Below, piece by piece: positions 44,017 through 52,697 of a stretch of DNA of 64,000 nt. Each line of letters begins with the position of its first letter. Within the stretch, counting starts at the first letter, position 1. Position numbers and translations under genes: made by a program. This DNA is from UBA822 sp965249775 (lineage in GTDB: Bacteria > Gemmatimonadota > Gemmatimonadetes > Longimicrobiales > Gaopeijiaceae): positions 2,728,001 to 2,792,000 of the forward strand of contig OZ252253.1 of NCBI GenBank assembly GCA_965249775.1. The letters run 5' to 3'. Under the pieces are notes generated by a model, which searched no databases, was not told where the DNA came from, and was given only the letters and a program-made list of their open reading frames with translations.

Positions 44017-44991
44017 ATGACGCTGTCGCGCGACATTCTCCTCGGCCTCACAGCCGGCTTATTCGCCGCCGCAATCCTTCCGCAAACGACCGTGGCCCAG
44101 CAAAGCACGAATGCGGCATCCGCCATCTCCGCCGACTTCCCGTACGAGTCCCAGTATGTAGAGGTTCTCGGGTCCCGTATGCACTATGTCGACGAGGGCG
44201 AGGGCGAGCCCATTCTCTTCCTTCACGGGAACCCGACGTCGTCCTACCTCTGGCGCAACATCATCCCGTTCGTGACGGACGATTACCGGGCCATAGCGGT
44301 CGATCTGATCGGCATGGGCAAGTCCGCTAAACCAGAGCTGGAGTACACCTACCAAGATCACAAACGCTACCTTGATGCCTTCATCGAGGCCCTCGACCTG
44401 AGCAACATCACCTTCGTCATCCACGACTGGGGGTCGGTGCTGGGGTTCGACTACGCGGTGGAGCACGACGACAATGTGCTGGGCATCGCGTTCATGGAGT
44501 CGATCATCCCACCACGGTTCCCAAGCTCCCAGCCTATCGGCGGGGTGCTAGGGAGGTTTCGCACGGACGCAGGAGAGGAGCTCATCCTCGAGCAGAACCA
44601 GTTCGTCGAGCAGATTCTGCCTGGAAGCGTCGTTCGCGGGCTGACGGATGAGGAGATGGAGTACTACCGCGCGCCTTACCCGACGCCGGAGTCTCGCTGG
44701 CCTACGCTTCAGTGGCCCCGTGAGCTACCCGCCGCCGGGGAACCCGCCCGGAACGTCGATGTCGTGAACCGTATCGGTGGGTGGATGCGAGGGACCGACG
44801 TTCCCATGCTCTTCCTGTGGGCGCGGCCGGGCGCACTCAACAACGAGGCGTTCGCCGAGGCCATGGTGGAAAGGGTCAAGAACATCCAGACCGCGTTCGT
44901 CGGTGCGGGACGCCATTTCATCCAGGAGGACCAACCGGAAATGATCGGCCGCACCATCGCCGACTGGCGGCGACGTATCGGAGGAAACTGA
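44017..44991 (+). CDS. Secreted haloalkane dehalogenase (HLD-II type)
   Basis: A 324-residue alpha/beta hydrolase. All catalytic residues of subfamily II dehalogenases align: Asp137 nucleophile and Trp138 in VIHDWGS, Asn72 in HGNPTSSYLW (halide binding), Glu161 in FMESIIPP as the acid, and His300 in GRHFIQEDQP. The offset from the Rhodococcus enzyme (N41, D106, W107, E130) is constant at 31, caused by an N-terminal signal peptide (DILLGLTAGLFAAAILPQTT, cut at VAQ). Export is unusual for this family. It should convert haloalkanes to alcohols plus halide, outside the cytoplasm, upstream of two PQQ alcohol-type dehydrogenases. Confidence 0.86.
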   Translation: MTLSRDILLGLTAGLFAAAILPQTTVAQQSTNAASAISADFPYESQYVEVLGSRMHYVDEGEGEPILFLHGNPTSSYLWRNIIPFVTDDYRAIAVDLIGMGKSAKPELEYTYQDHKRYLDAFIEALDLSNITFVIHDWGSVLGFDYAVEHDDNVLGIAFMESIIPPRFPSSQPIGGVLGRFRTDAGEELILEQNQFVEQILPGSVVRGLTDEEMEYYRAPYPTPESRWPTLQWPRELPAAGEPARNVDVVNRIGGWMRGTDVPMLFLWARPGALNNEAFAEAMVERVKNIQTAFVGAGRHFIQEDQPEMIGRTIADWRRRIGGN

Positions 44992-45210
44992 GGGGCGCTG
45001 CCATAGCGGGTGTCGTCTTCCCTCGTCTACGAGAACCTTTTCGGGCAACCGGTTTTCGTGGCTTCCGATCGCTCGTTGGAAGGGGGGCGGGCGGCGGTTG
45101 CCAGAGAGTCCCTCCCCTCTCTATTCTGACTGATTCGGGCCCAAGCGTAGTGCTGCCCATCACCGTGGCGGGTCAACGCGGGAGCCGAATTCCACGCGAG
45201 GAGGTGTCCC

Positions 45211-46494
45211 ATGGGTGGACAGGGTCGATCGGAAAAGCTGTCGGAAAGGCTGATGGCGATTGCGCTCCTGCTGATGGTCGCGGGCCTGGCGAGTTGTGAT
45301 GCTGGGACCCCCGGAGTCGGCGAGGCTCAAGCGGCCGGGATGGACCGCTGGAGTTACCAGGACTGGCCGACCGGCCCGTACCAGGTGGCCCTGGACTGGC
45401 CCAGGGCGTTGCCGGACCAGCTCCATTCCCACGATGGATGGACGTGGGGCTCCATGGGCGGAGTATACGCCGAGTCCCCAGACCGCATCTGGGTGGCCAT
45501 GCGGGGCGAGCTGCCGCTTCCCGAGGGCGCCGAGCCCTGGACGGCGTACGGGGCCACCAACCTCGTGGGAAATGCCACCGGGAACAGCGACGGCATCGGC
45601 GCCACGTGTAACGTCAGCCAGAACCGTCGGGGATGGGAGCGACGCTTCGAGCACAGCATCATCGTGTTGGACGGGGAGGGCAACTTGGTCGACCACTGGC
45701 CCCAGGCCGACGAGCTCTTCTCGCAGCAGCCCTGTGGCCGGGGCCCGCACCAGATCAAGATGAGCCCGTACGATCCGGAAAAGCACGTCTGGATCATCGA
45801 CGACCAGCTCCACGTGATCTACAAGTTCTCCTACGAGGGTGAGCTCCTGCTGACGCACGGCACGTTAGGCGAGCGGGGACGGGACGCGGGACGCCTCTTC
45901 GACCGGCCCACCGACATCGCCTGGCTGCCGGACGGCACGTATTTCATCAGTGACGGCTACGGCGGGAAGCGTGTGGCCAAGTTCGATGCGGACGACAACT
46001 TCCTCATGGACTGGGGGCAGGAGCCCGCCGACCGGGCGAACCCGGGACCGAACGAGTTCCAGACGGTTCACAGCATCGCCGTCAGCCCGGACGGCCGGAT
46101 CTATGTCCTGGACCGCGGGCACTCACGAATGCAGGTCTTCGACGAGAACGGCACGTTCCTCGACATGTGGCCGCTCACTTCACCGCACTGGGGCAACCAG
46201 GGCACGCTGATGGCCAACCACCTCATCACGGTGGATGGAGACATCTGGGTGGGCGACGCACCGACGAACAGGCTCCTCAAGTTCGATCTGGAGGGGAACC
46301 ACCTCTACAGCTGGGGCGCGCCGGGAATTCAAGCAGGGCGGCTCGCGTGTTCGCACGGAATCACCACCGATCAGGACGGCAACCTGTTCGTGGCCGATTG
46401 TTTCGCCGGACGCGTTCAGAAGTTCGAGCCGATCCCGGGGGCCGACCCGTCCAAGATGGTCGGGCAGATTCTGAGGGAGTATCCGATCGACTAG
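45211..46494 (+). CDS. NHL-repeat beta-propeller lipoprotein
   Basis: A 427-residue lipoprotein (lipobox LASC, Cys29) with an NHL-type propeller. Repeats follow the pattern RPTDIAWLPDGTYFISDGYGGKRVAKFD, VHSIAVSPDGRIYVLDRGHSRMQVFD and SHGITTDQDGNLFVADCFAGRVQKFE. Such propellers resemble the peptidyl-alpha-hydroxyglycine amidating lyase (PAL) domain, but a lyase role is unproven. It sits directly before the PQQ dehydrogenases, also propellers, and may bind their substrate. ATG 45211. Confidence 0.78.
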   Translation: MGGQGRSEKLSERLMAIALLLMVAGLASCDAGTPGVGEAQAAGMDRWSYQDWPTGPYQVALDWPRALPDQLHSHDGWTWGSMGGVYAESPDRIWVAMRGELPLPEGAEPWTAYGATNLVGNATGNSDGIGATCNVSQNRRGWERRFEHSIIVLDGEGNLVDHWPQADELFSQQPCGRGPHQIKMSPYDPEKHVWIIDDQLHVIYKFSYEGELLLTHGTLGERGRDAGRLFDRPTDIAWLPDGTYFISDGYGGKRVAKFDADDNFLMDWGQEPADRANPGPNEFQTVHSIAVSPDGRIYVLDRGHSRMQVFDENGTFLDMWPLTSPHWGNQGTLMANHLITVDGDIWVGDAPTNRLLKFDLEGNHLYSWGAPGIQAGRLACSHGITTDQDGNLFVADCFAGRVQKFEPIPGADPSKMVGQILREYPID

Positions 46495-46565
46495 TACTTA
46501 GGTTGCCCATAGTCACTGGTGCACGTACCGTTGGCGGCTACTACGTCAGCAAAAGGAGAGCACGA

Positions 46566-48638
46566 ATGGAACGCGACAACACCTCGCGAATTCGACATCC
46601 GTCCCGCATATCATGGCTCGCCCTAGCGTTCGGCGCCGTGCTTGCGCTGCCGATGGCAAGCGTCGCACAGGGTCCCGGGACTGAAGGCGGTCAGTGGACA
46701 TACCTCGGTGGTGACGCGTGGCACACGCGCTACACCACGGCCGATCAGATCAACGCGTCGAACTTCGAGAACCTCGAGGTGGCGTGGCAGTGGAATGCGG
46801 CCAGCTTCGGGCCGAGCACTCCCCGGGCGACCCCGTCCTATGTGGACGGAAAGCTGATTACGGTCACGGGGGAGCGTCGTAGCATGATCGCGCTCGACCC
46901 AGGAACGGGCGAGCTGCTCTGGAGCTTCACCGAGCCGAACACGGCCCGGCACGAGTACTCCATGAGGTATTCCTATGGCAAGGGCATCGCATACGGTGAG
47001 CGCAACGGGCGGGGAGTCGCGTATATCTCGACGCCCGGCTTCTTCCTCCACGCCCTGGATGTCGTGACCGGCGAGCCCCTCGCCAACTGGGGTGAATCAG
47101 TTCCCATCCAGGGGTTCCCGCCGACCGGCAGCCAGGATATGCTGGCCGATTTGATCAATGGGTGGGGTCCGTGGGAGAACTGGAGTCAGCCATTCAATGC
47201 GTACCAGGGACTCCCGCTGGAGCTCGGATACATCACAACGTCCTCGCCGCCGATCGTGGTCAATGGCGTCGTGGTCGTGGGAAACTCCGCCGAGCAGGGT
47301 TACCTCCAGACACGCGTCGAGAACGTGCCGGGCGACATCTTGGCCTACGACGCGCAGACCGGCGACTTCAAGTGGAAGTTCAACATCATTCCACGGCCCG
47401 GCGAATACGGCCACGAGACGTGGGAAAACGACGCGTGGGAGTGGACCGGCGACGTATCGTCATGGGCGCCGATGTCTGCGGATCCCGAGCTCGGCCTGGT
47501 CTACATCGTGACGAACGGAGCCACGATCGACTACTACGGCGGGCACCATCCAGGCGACAACCTGTACAGCACGACCATCCTCGCACTCGATGTCGAAACG
47601 GGTGAGCGGGCATGGCATTACCAGATGGTGCACCACGACATCTGGAACTACGACACGCCAACGGCTCCGATCCTGATGGACGTGAACGTGGGCGGCCGGC
47701 AGGTCAAAGGGCTCTTCCAGGCGACGAAACAGAACTTCCTGTACGCCTTGGACCGTGAAACGGGTGTGCCGATCTGGCCGATCGAGGAGCGGGCGGTTCC
47801 GGCCTCGAACGTCCCGGGTGAGCAGCTGTCTCCGACGCAGCCGTTCCCGACGAGGCCGGCTCCGTACGACCTTCAGGGTCGGAGCGAAGAGAACCTGATC
47901 GACTACACGCCCGAAGTCTATCAGGCCGCGCTTCAAGTCGCGCAGGACGGCAATCTCTTCAACGCTTTGTTCGACCCGCCCAGGACCATCGACGATCCCC
48001 TCGGACCCGCCTGGAACTGTCCGGGTGGCGGAGGCGGTGTCAACATCACGGGACCGCCTGTGGCCGATCCGGTAGAGGGCGTGATGTTCATCACATCGAC
48101 GGGCAACTGCTTCCGGCTACAAGTGGAGCCCGGTGTCACTTCGCGGATGGACAGTCCACTACAGTCAGGAGTCACGCACTCTGACTGGGTAGCTGTGGCC
48201 ACCACCGTTCCTGGAGGGGCCAGGCCGGTCCTCGAGGGTGGTCTGCCGATCTGGAAGGGTCCAGCCGGTCGGATCACCGCGATCGACATGAACACCGGCG
48301 ATCACCGCTGGATGATCCCGCACGGTGACGCGTCGCAGGCAGAGCAGGATAGGATCCGCAATCACCCGATGCTTCAAGGCGTCGAGGGGGTGATGGTGAA
48401 CCGCGGACGCGGAGGGCACTCCACGATGGTCGCGTCACCCACGTTGTTGTTCGCTACTGGCCAGACCGCGGACGGCACCTGGAGCCTCTTTGCCATCGAC
48501 AAGGAGACCGGGGATCGGGTGGGAACAGTGGAGATCCCTGGATCCACCAGATACGGAATGTCGAGCTGGATGCATCAAGGCAAGCAGTATATCATCATCC
48601 AGTTGAATGACGGTCTGGCGGCGATGGCGCTGCCGTAG
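46566..48638 (+). CDS. PQQ-dependent dehydrogenase (quinoprotein), copy 1
   Basis: A 690-residue secreted quinoprotein with an eight-bladed propeller. After the signal peptide (LALAFGAVLALPMASVAQ) come tryptophan-docking-type blades such as LDPGTGELLWSF, YDAQTGDFKWKF, LDVETGERAWHYQMVHHDIWNYDTPTAP and IDKETGDRVGTVEI. VHHDIWNYD is a common active-site segment of the membrane glucose/alcohol dehydrogenase group. PQQ oxidises an alcohol or sugar and passes electrons to a quinone or cytochrome. AGGAG lies 8 bases before ATG 46566. No pqq synthesis genes are in the window. Confidence 0.87.
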   Translation: MERDNTSRIRHPSRISWLALAFGAVLALPMASVAQGPGTEGGQWTYLGGDAWHTRYTTADQINASNFENLEVAWQWNAASFGPSTPRATPSYVDGKLITVTGERRSMIALDPGTGELLWSFTEPNTARHEYSMRYSYGKGIAYGERNGRGVAYISTPGFFLHALDVVTGEPLANWGESVPIQGFPPTGSQDMLADLINGWGPWENWSQPFNAYQGLPLELGYITTSSPPIVVNGVVVVGNSAEQGYLQTRVENVPGDILAYDAQTGDFKWKFNIIPRPGEYGHETWENDAWEWTGDVSSWAPMSADPELGLVYIVTNGATIDYYGGHHPGDNLYSTTILALDVETGERAWHYQMVHHDIWNYDTPTAPILMDVNVGGRQVKGLFQATKQNFLYALDRETGVPIWPIEERAVPASNVPGEQLSPTQPFPTRPAPYDLQGRSEENLIDYTPEVYQAALQVAQDGNLFNALFDPPRTIDDPLGPAWNCPGGGGGVNITGPPVADPVEGVMFITSTGNCFRLQVEPGVTSRMDSPLQSGVTHSDWVAVATTVPGGARPVLEGGLPIWKGPAGRITAIDMNTGDHRWMIPHGDASQAEQDRIRNHPMLQGVEGVMVNRGRGGHSTMVASPTLLFATGQTADGTWSLFAIDKETGDRVGTVEIPGSTRYGMSSWMHQGKQYIIIQLNDGLAAMALP

Positions 48639-48670
48639 TGACTTAGTCGGATCCCCTTCGGGCGGATCCC

Positions 48671-48710
48671 AGAAGCGCCCCGGGGGCCTGGATGCCTTCG
48701 GGGCGCTTCT
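48671..48710 (+). terminator. Stem-loop terminator after PQQ dehydrogenase 1
   Basis: AGAAGCGCCCCG (48671-48682) pairs with CGGGGCGCTTCT (48699-48710), 33 bases after the stop. The following bases are GTCTCT, a weak T-run. Confidence 0.6.
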
Positions 48711-48871
48711 GTCTCTAGACAGCCCGACCCAAGCCTTGTTCAAGCAGCCCGGTGGAGGGAGCCCGTCCAAGGCGACCCGCGATTGCCCATGGGCACTTGC
48801 CCGCCTAATGTCGGGAGTTCGGAGCAGACTCCGGAATCGACAGCCCTCCAACTCAGCGTATGGAGAGTACG

Positions 48872-50959
48872 ATGGCAAACGACGGCTCGTCCCAGCTTCG
48901 ACGTCCTTACCCCCGACGTCGCTCCCCCCTCCTCTGGCTCACCATAGCGTTCGGCGCCGTCGTGTGGACGCCGATCACCGGCGTGGCGCAGGGGCCTGGA
49001 ACGACGAACGGTGATTGGACCTTTCTCGGTGGGGACGCATGGCACACGCGGTACGCGCCTGCGGCCGAGATCAACGCCTCGAATTTCGAGCAACTCGAGG
49101 TCGCGTGGAGGTGGGACGCATCCAGCTTCGGGCCGAGCACGTCTCGTGCGACCCCATCTCTCATCGATGGGAAGCTGATTACGGTCACGGGTGACCGTCG
49201 GCACGTGGTTGCCCTCGACCCTGCCAGTGGTGAGCTCCTCTGGAGCTTCACGGAGCCGAATACGCCCCGCTTCGACTACTCCATGCGGGCGGGCTACGGG
49301 AAGGGGATCGCGTACGGAACGATCGACGGGCGGGGCGTCGTGTACATCACGACCCCCGCATTCTTCCTTCACGCGCTGGACATCGAGACCGGCGAGCCAC
49401 TTGCGAACTGGGGTGAGGGCGTGCCTATCGCGGGGTTCCCGCCCTCGGGCAGCGTGGACCTGGTCGCGGATCTCATCGAAGACTGGGGCCCGTGGGAGAA
49501 TCTGAATCAGCCGTACGATCCGAACCAGGGGATCCCGCTCGAGATCGGGTACATCACGAGCTCGTCACCGCCGATCGTGGTCAACGACGTGGTAATCGTG
49601 GGTAACTCGGCCGAGCAGGGGTACCTCCAGACGCGTCAGGAGATGATCCCGGGCGACATCATGGCATACGACGCTCGCACGGGAGAGTTCAAATGGAAGT
49701 TCCACGTCATCCCCCGGCCGGGTGAGTTCGGGCACGAGACGTGGGAGAACGACGCCTGGCAGTGGACCGGCGACGTCTCGTCGTGGGCACCGATGTCGGC
49801 CGATCCGGAGCTGGGCATCGTCTACATCCCGACGAACACGGTCACCATCGACTATTACGGTGGCTTCCATCCCGGGGACAACCTCTACAGCACAAGCCTC
49901 ATCGCCCTCGACGTAGAGACCGGCGAACGAAGGTGGCACTTTCAGCTGGTCCATCACGACATCTGGAACTACGACACACCCGCGGCGCCGATCTTGATGG
50001 ATGTCACCGTCGATGGCGAAAACATCCCGGGTGTGTTCCAGGCCACCAAGCAGGGCTTCGTCTACCCCTTCAACAGAGAGACCGGCGAGCCGATCTGGCC
50101 GATCGAGGAGCGGCCGGTGCCACCGTCGAGGGTGCCGGGCGAGCGGGCCGCGACGACCCAGCCGTTCCCGACCAAGCCGGCGCCGTTCGAGTTTTTGGGC
50201 CGCAACGAGGATCACCTCATCGACTACACGCCCGAGATTCGAGAAATGGCGCTGGAGGTCGCGAGGGACGGCGACCTGTTCGTACCCCCGTTCAACCCGC
50301 CTGCGGTCGTGGGCGATCGGGAAGCCAACGGGCGGGTCTGTCCGAGCGGTGGTGGCGGTGTGAACATCACCGGCGCACCGGCGGCGGATCCCGTGGCGGG
50401 CGTGATCTTCCTCTCGTCGCAGAGCTCGTGCGGCCGCAACCTGGTTGCGCCCGCCGTCGACTCCCCGTTGGACGGCCCCGAACAGACGGGAGTGACCCAC
50501 TCGGCGTTCTCGGCGGCGCAGGGCGTCGGAGGAGGCCCAGGCCCCTCACAGAGCATCGATGGCCTTCCGATCTGGAAGGGCCCTGCTGGCCGGATCAGCG
50601 CCATCGACTTGAACACGGGCGAGTACCTCTGGGTGATCCCGAACGGCGACGCTCCCCAGGAGCAACAGGATGCGATCCGGAATCACCCGTTGGTTCAGGG
50701 CCTGGATAACGTGATGATCAACCGCGGCCGGGGCGGCATGGCGGCCATGGTCGCGACGTCGACGTTGCTCTTAGCTTCTGGCCGTACAGCGGACGGCACC
50801 TGGAACCTCTTTGCCATCGACAAAGGGACCGGCGAACGGGTGGGAGCGGTGGAGATCCCCGGATCCTCTCGGTACGGGATGTCGAGTTGGGTGCACCAGG
50901 GAAAGCAGTATGTGATGATCCAGCTTTCTGACGGTCTAGCGGCGATGGCCCTGCCGTAG
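48872..50959 (+). CDS. PQQ-dependent dehydrogenase (quinoprotein), copy 2
   Basis: A 695-residue tandem duplicate of the upstream gene, sharing most blades almost word for word (HVIPRPGEFGHETWENDAWQ, VHHDIWNYDTPAAPILMDV, FAIDKGTGERVGAVEIPGSS). Signal peptide WLTIAFGAVVWTPITGVAQ. Loops differ, for example MNRG-adjacent and QSSCGRNL regions, suggesting different substrate ranges. ATG 48872 has GGAG 6 bases upstream; ATG 48860 is four codons longer. Duplication followed by divergence is the likely history. Confidence 0.87.
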   Translation: MANDGSSQLRRPYPRRRSPLLWLTIAFGAVVWTPITGVAQGPGTTNGDWTFLGGDAWHTRYAPAAEINASNFEQLEVAWRWDASSFGPSTSRATPSLIDGKLITVTGDRRHVVALDPASGELLWSFTEPNTPRFDYSMRAGYGKGIAYGTIDGRGVVYITTPAFFLHALDIETGEPLANWGEGVPIAGFPPSGSVDLVADLIEDWGPWENLNQPYDPNQGIPLEIGYITSSSPPIVVNDVVIVGNSAEQGYLQTRQEMIPGDIMAYDARTGEFKWKFHVIPRPGEFGHETWENDAWQWTGDVSSWAPMSADPELGIVYIPTNTVTIDYYGGFHPGDNLYSTSLIALDVETGERRWHFQLVHHDIWNYDTPAAPILMDVTVDGENIPGVFQATKQGFVYPFNRETGEPIWPIEERPVPPSRVPGERAATTQPFPTKPAPFEFLGRNEDHLIDYTPEIREMALEVARDGDLFVPPFNPPAVVGDREANGRVCPSGGGGVNITGAPAADPVAGVIFLSSQSSCGRNLVAPAVDSPLDGPEQTGVTHSAFSAAQGVGGGPGPSQSIDGLPIWKGPAGRISAIDLNTGEYLWVIPNGDAPQEQQDAIRNHPLVQGLDNVMINRGRGGMAAMVATSTLLLASGRTADGTWNLFAIDKGTGERVGAVEIPGSSRYGMSSWVHQGKQYVMIQLSDGLAAMALP

Positions 50960-50987
50960 CTGCTCAGTCACCACACTGGGTGAAACC

Positions 50988-51017
50988 CGGCCCGGAGGAG
51001 TGGATTCCTCCGGGCCG
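50988..51017 (+). terminator. Rho-independent terminator after PQQ dehydrogenase 2
   Basis: CGGCCCGGAGG pairs with CCTCCGGGCCG and is followed by TCGTTTTG on the plus strand. The stem is also the only structure before the convergent barrel gene. Confidence 0.65.
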
Positions 51018-51039
51018 TCGTTTTGTCGGTCACCAATTC

Positions 51040-52404
51040 TCAGAAGCCACCGCCAAATCCCCCGCCCGGGAACCGGTTGTTCACGACGTTGTTGAAGATC
51101 GAGCCGAACTGGTACGAGAGTCCAAAGTTCACCCCCGCGCGGTAGTCGGTCTGCTGCGTTTGCAACTCGAGCAGCCTCTCCTCGTCGGTCAAATCTCGCC
51201 CTGACAGGAAGATCTGGTCGCGTACCCTCGAGTACGAGGCGCCCACGTTCAAGTTGAGCCCGCGTACGATCCGAAAGCTCAGGTTCCCACGTAGAGACAC
51301 GTTGTTCAGGCTCGTATCGTGAAGGTAGGTCGATCCTAACAATCGGATGGAGGCGTTTCCCCAAGGTTGAGTTTGCGCGAACTCCAGTGTGAGCTGCTGT
51401 TCGGCAAGGAGCTCCTCCGTTTCCCCCAAGAGGGTTTCCTCAAAGTACTCTCGGTACACTGGACCGATTTCGTAGAACGCGGTCAGTGAGCGACGGGTCG
51501 CCTCCTCGTATGGGAAGAAGCTGTACTCCATCGCCGGCTGGAACTGTCCCCAGAGGGCTTGGTTGTTTCTCGTGGTGCGCCCGACATTACCCCTGACGCC
51601 GATAGACCAGTGTTGGGCGAGGGAGTAGACCACGCGCGCGCTGAAACCCCAGTCGTATCTGCTGTCCTTGAACCGGGAGCCGTCACTGAGCTCGAACTCT
51701 TGCTTGTTGTTGCTGTAGTTCGAGAAGTAGCTCTGCTTCCAGGTGGGGGTCACCCTAGAAGCGCTGAAGCCGGCTCTCAATTCGCGGCTGTCCCGGTTCG
51801 CCTCGGTGTCGAGGTCTCCGTTCGCGCTCACACGGAAGACCCAGAGCTTCCAGGGGTCCTCGACATCATCCGGCGAGAGGAGCCCCGCCGGTTGCGCGTC
51901 GAGGTTCGCGTTCACTTCACCAACCGGGGCAAGGCCGTCGAGCTGAACGACGTTCCTGTATCCGGACTCCGTTGCGAATGTGGCAAGCCCGAGACCCAGC
52001 GTGAGCGCTACGCCGTCGAGCCGCTCCCTCTGAGTGTCGGTCGGGAGGGACTGGTAGGTGCTCCGCGTCTCATAGTTCTGATACGCCCCGCGTCCGATGA
52101 AGTCGAGCAGGTACTCCCTCCCGCCTACTCCGGTTGTCTGGGTGGTCATGATCACATGGACATTGGCATCCTGCTGATTCCGGACCCACGCGACCCAGTC
52201 GATCTCGGTACGGTAGTAGGTTCTGTCGCACTCGCGCCCACGGCAGTCGAAGAATACGCGAGGAACCGTGGTAGGGGATTCCGGGACTGGGTCCTGCGCC
52301 CTTGCGGGGGCAACCTGAGTCGTCAGTCCCGCAATCAGAGCCACCGACGAGAGGAGTGAGGGCCATCCGTATCTACACTGCATCCACTCTTTTCGACACT
52401 GCAT
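51040..52404 (-). CDS. Outer-membrane beta-barrel protein, paralogue 2
   Basis: A 454-residue relative of the protein at 40344-41735: signal peptide ending PARAQ, the N-terminal RVFFDCRGRECDRTYYRTEIDWVAWVRNQQDANVHVIM domain with two cysteines, and a barrel ending FGLSYQFGSIFNNVVNNRF. It has a short GGGFGGGF tail where the paralogue has a much longer one. ATG 52404 has AAGGA 7 bases upstream. The first 14 codons are a 21 bp duplication that gives a second in-frame ATG at 52383, an alternative start. Function unknown. Confidence 0.78.
   Translation of the reverse strand: MQCRKEWMQCRYGWPSLLSSVALIAGLTTQVAPARAQDPVPESPTTVPRVFFDCRGRECDRTYYRTEIDWVAWVRNQQDANVHVIMTTQTTGVGGREYLLDFIGRGAYQNYETRSTYQSLPTDTQRERLDGVALTLGLGLATFATESGYRNVVQLDGLAPVGEVNANLDAQPAGLLSPDDVEDPWKLWVFRVSANGDLDTEANRDSRELRAGFSASRVTPTWKQSYFSNYSNNKQEFELSDGSRFKDSRYDWGFSARVVYSLAQHWSIGVRGNVGRTTRNNQALWGQFQPAMEYSFFPYEEATRRSLTAFYEIGPVYREYFEETLLGETEELLAEQQLTLEFAQTQPWGNASIRLLGSTYLHDTSLNNVSLRGNLSFRIVRGLNLNVGASYSRVRDQIFLSGRDLTDEERLLELQTQQTDYRAGVNFGLSYQFGSIFNNVVNNRFPGGGFGGGF
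52363..52404 (-). repeat. 21 bp direct duplication at the start codon of the barrel gene
   Basis: Two 21 bp units (16 of 21 bases alike) encode MQCRKEW and MQCRYGW. Each begins with ATG and the second start keeps a weak ribosome site. Confidence 0.55.
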
Positions 52405-52697
52405 CCACTTTCCTTCCCTTACTGGAGGCTTGGAAGCCTTGTGATTCCACGGCCACTGGTTCGACACTGTGCGGACCAGAGTCGTTGAGAATCCGAGAGG
52501 GCCCGGAACGAACCGATATCCGAAAGCCCTGGCTCTCGAAGGCCCTGCGAGTACCACGAGCGGCGACATTCTGCTCGCGGGGACGCGGTGCAGTCTTCCT
52601 GCTTCAGCCGACCGGCACTCCGGCGCGCTCCACCCTACACAAGACGAGCCCGGGGGATCCTTTGAAGTATCGACCACCAGAGGCCAAGAGTCGAGCT

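Noticed and set aside
46167..46565. Upstream extension of PQQ dehydrogenase 1
   Set aside because: It lies inside the NHL gene in another frame; the ATG at 46566 has a ribosome site and signal peptide.
49565..50500. 311-residue minus-strand frame
   Set aside because: Antisense shadow of PQQ dehydrogenase 2.
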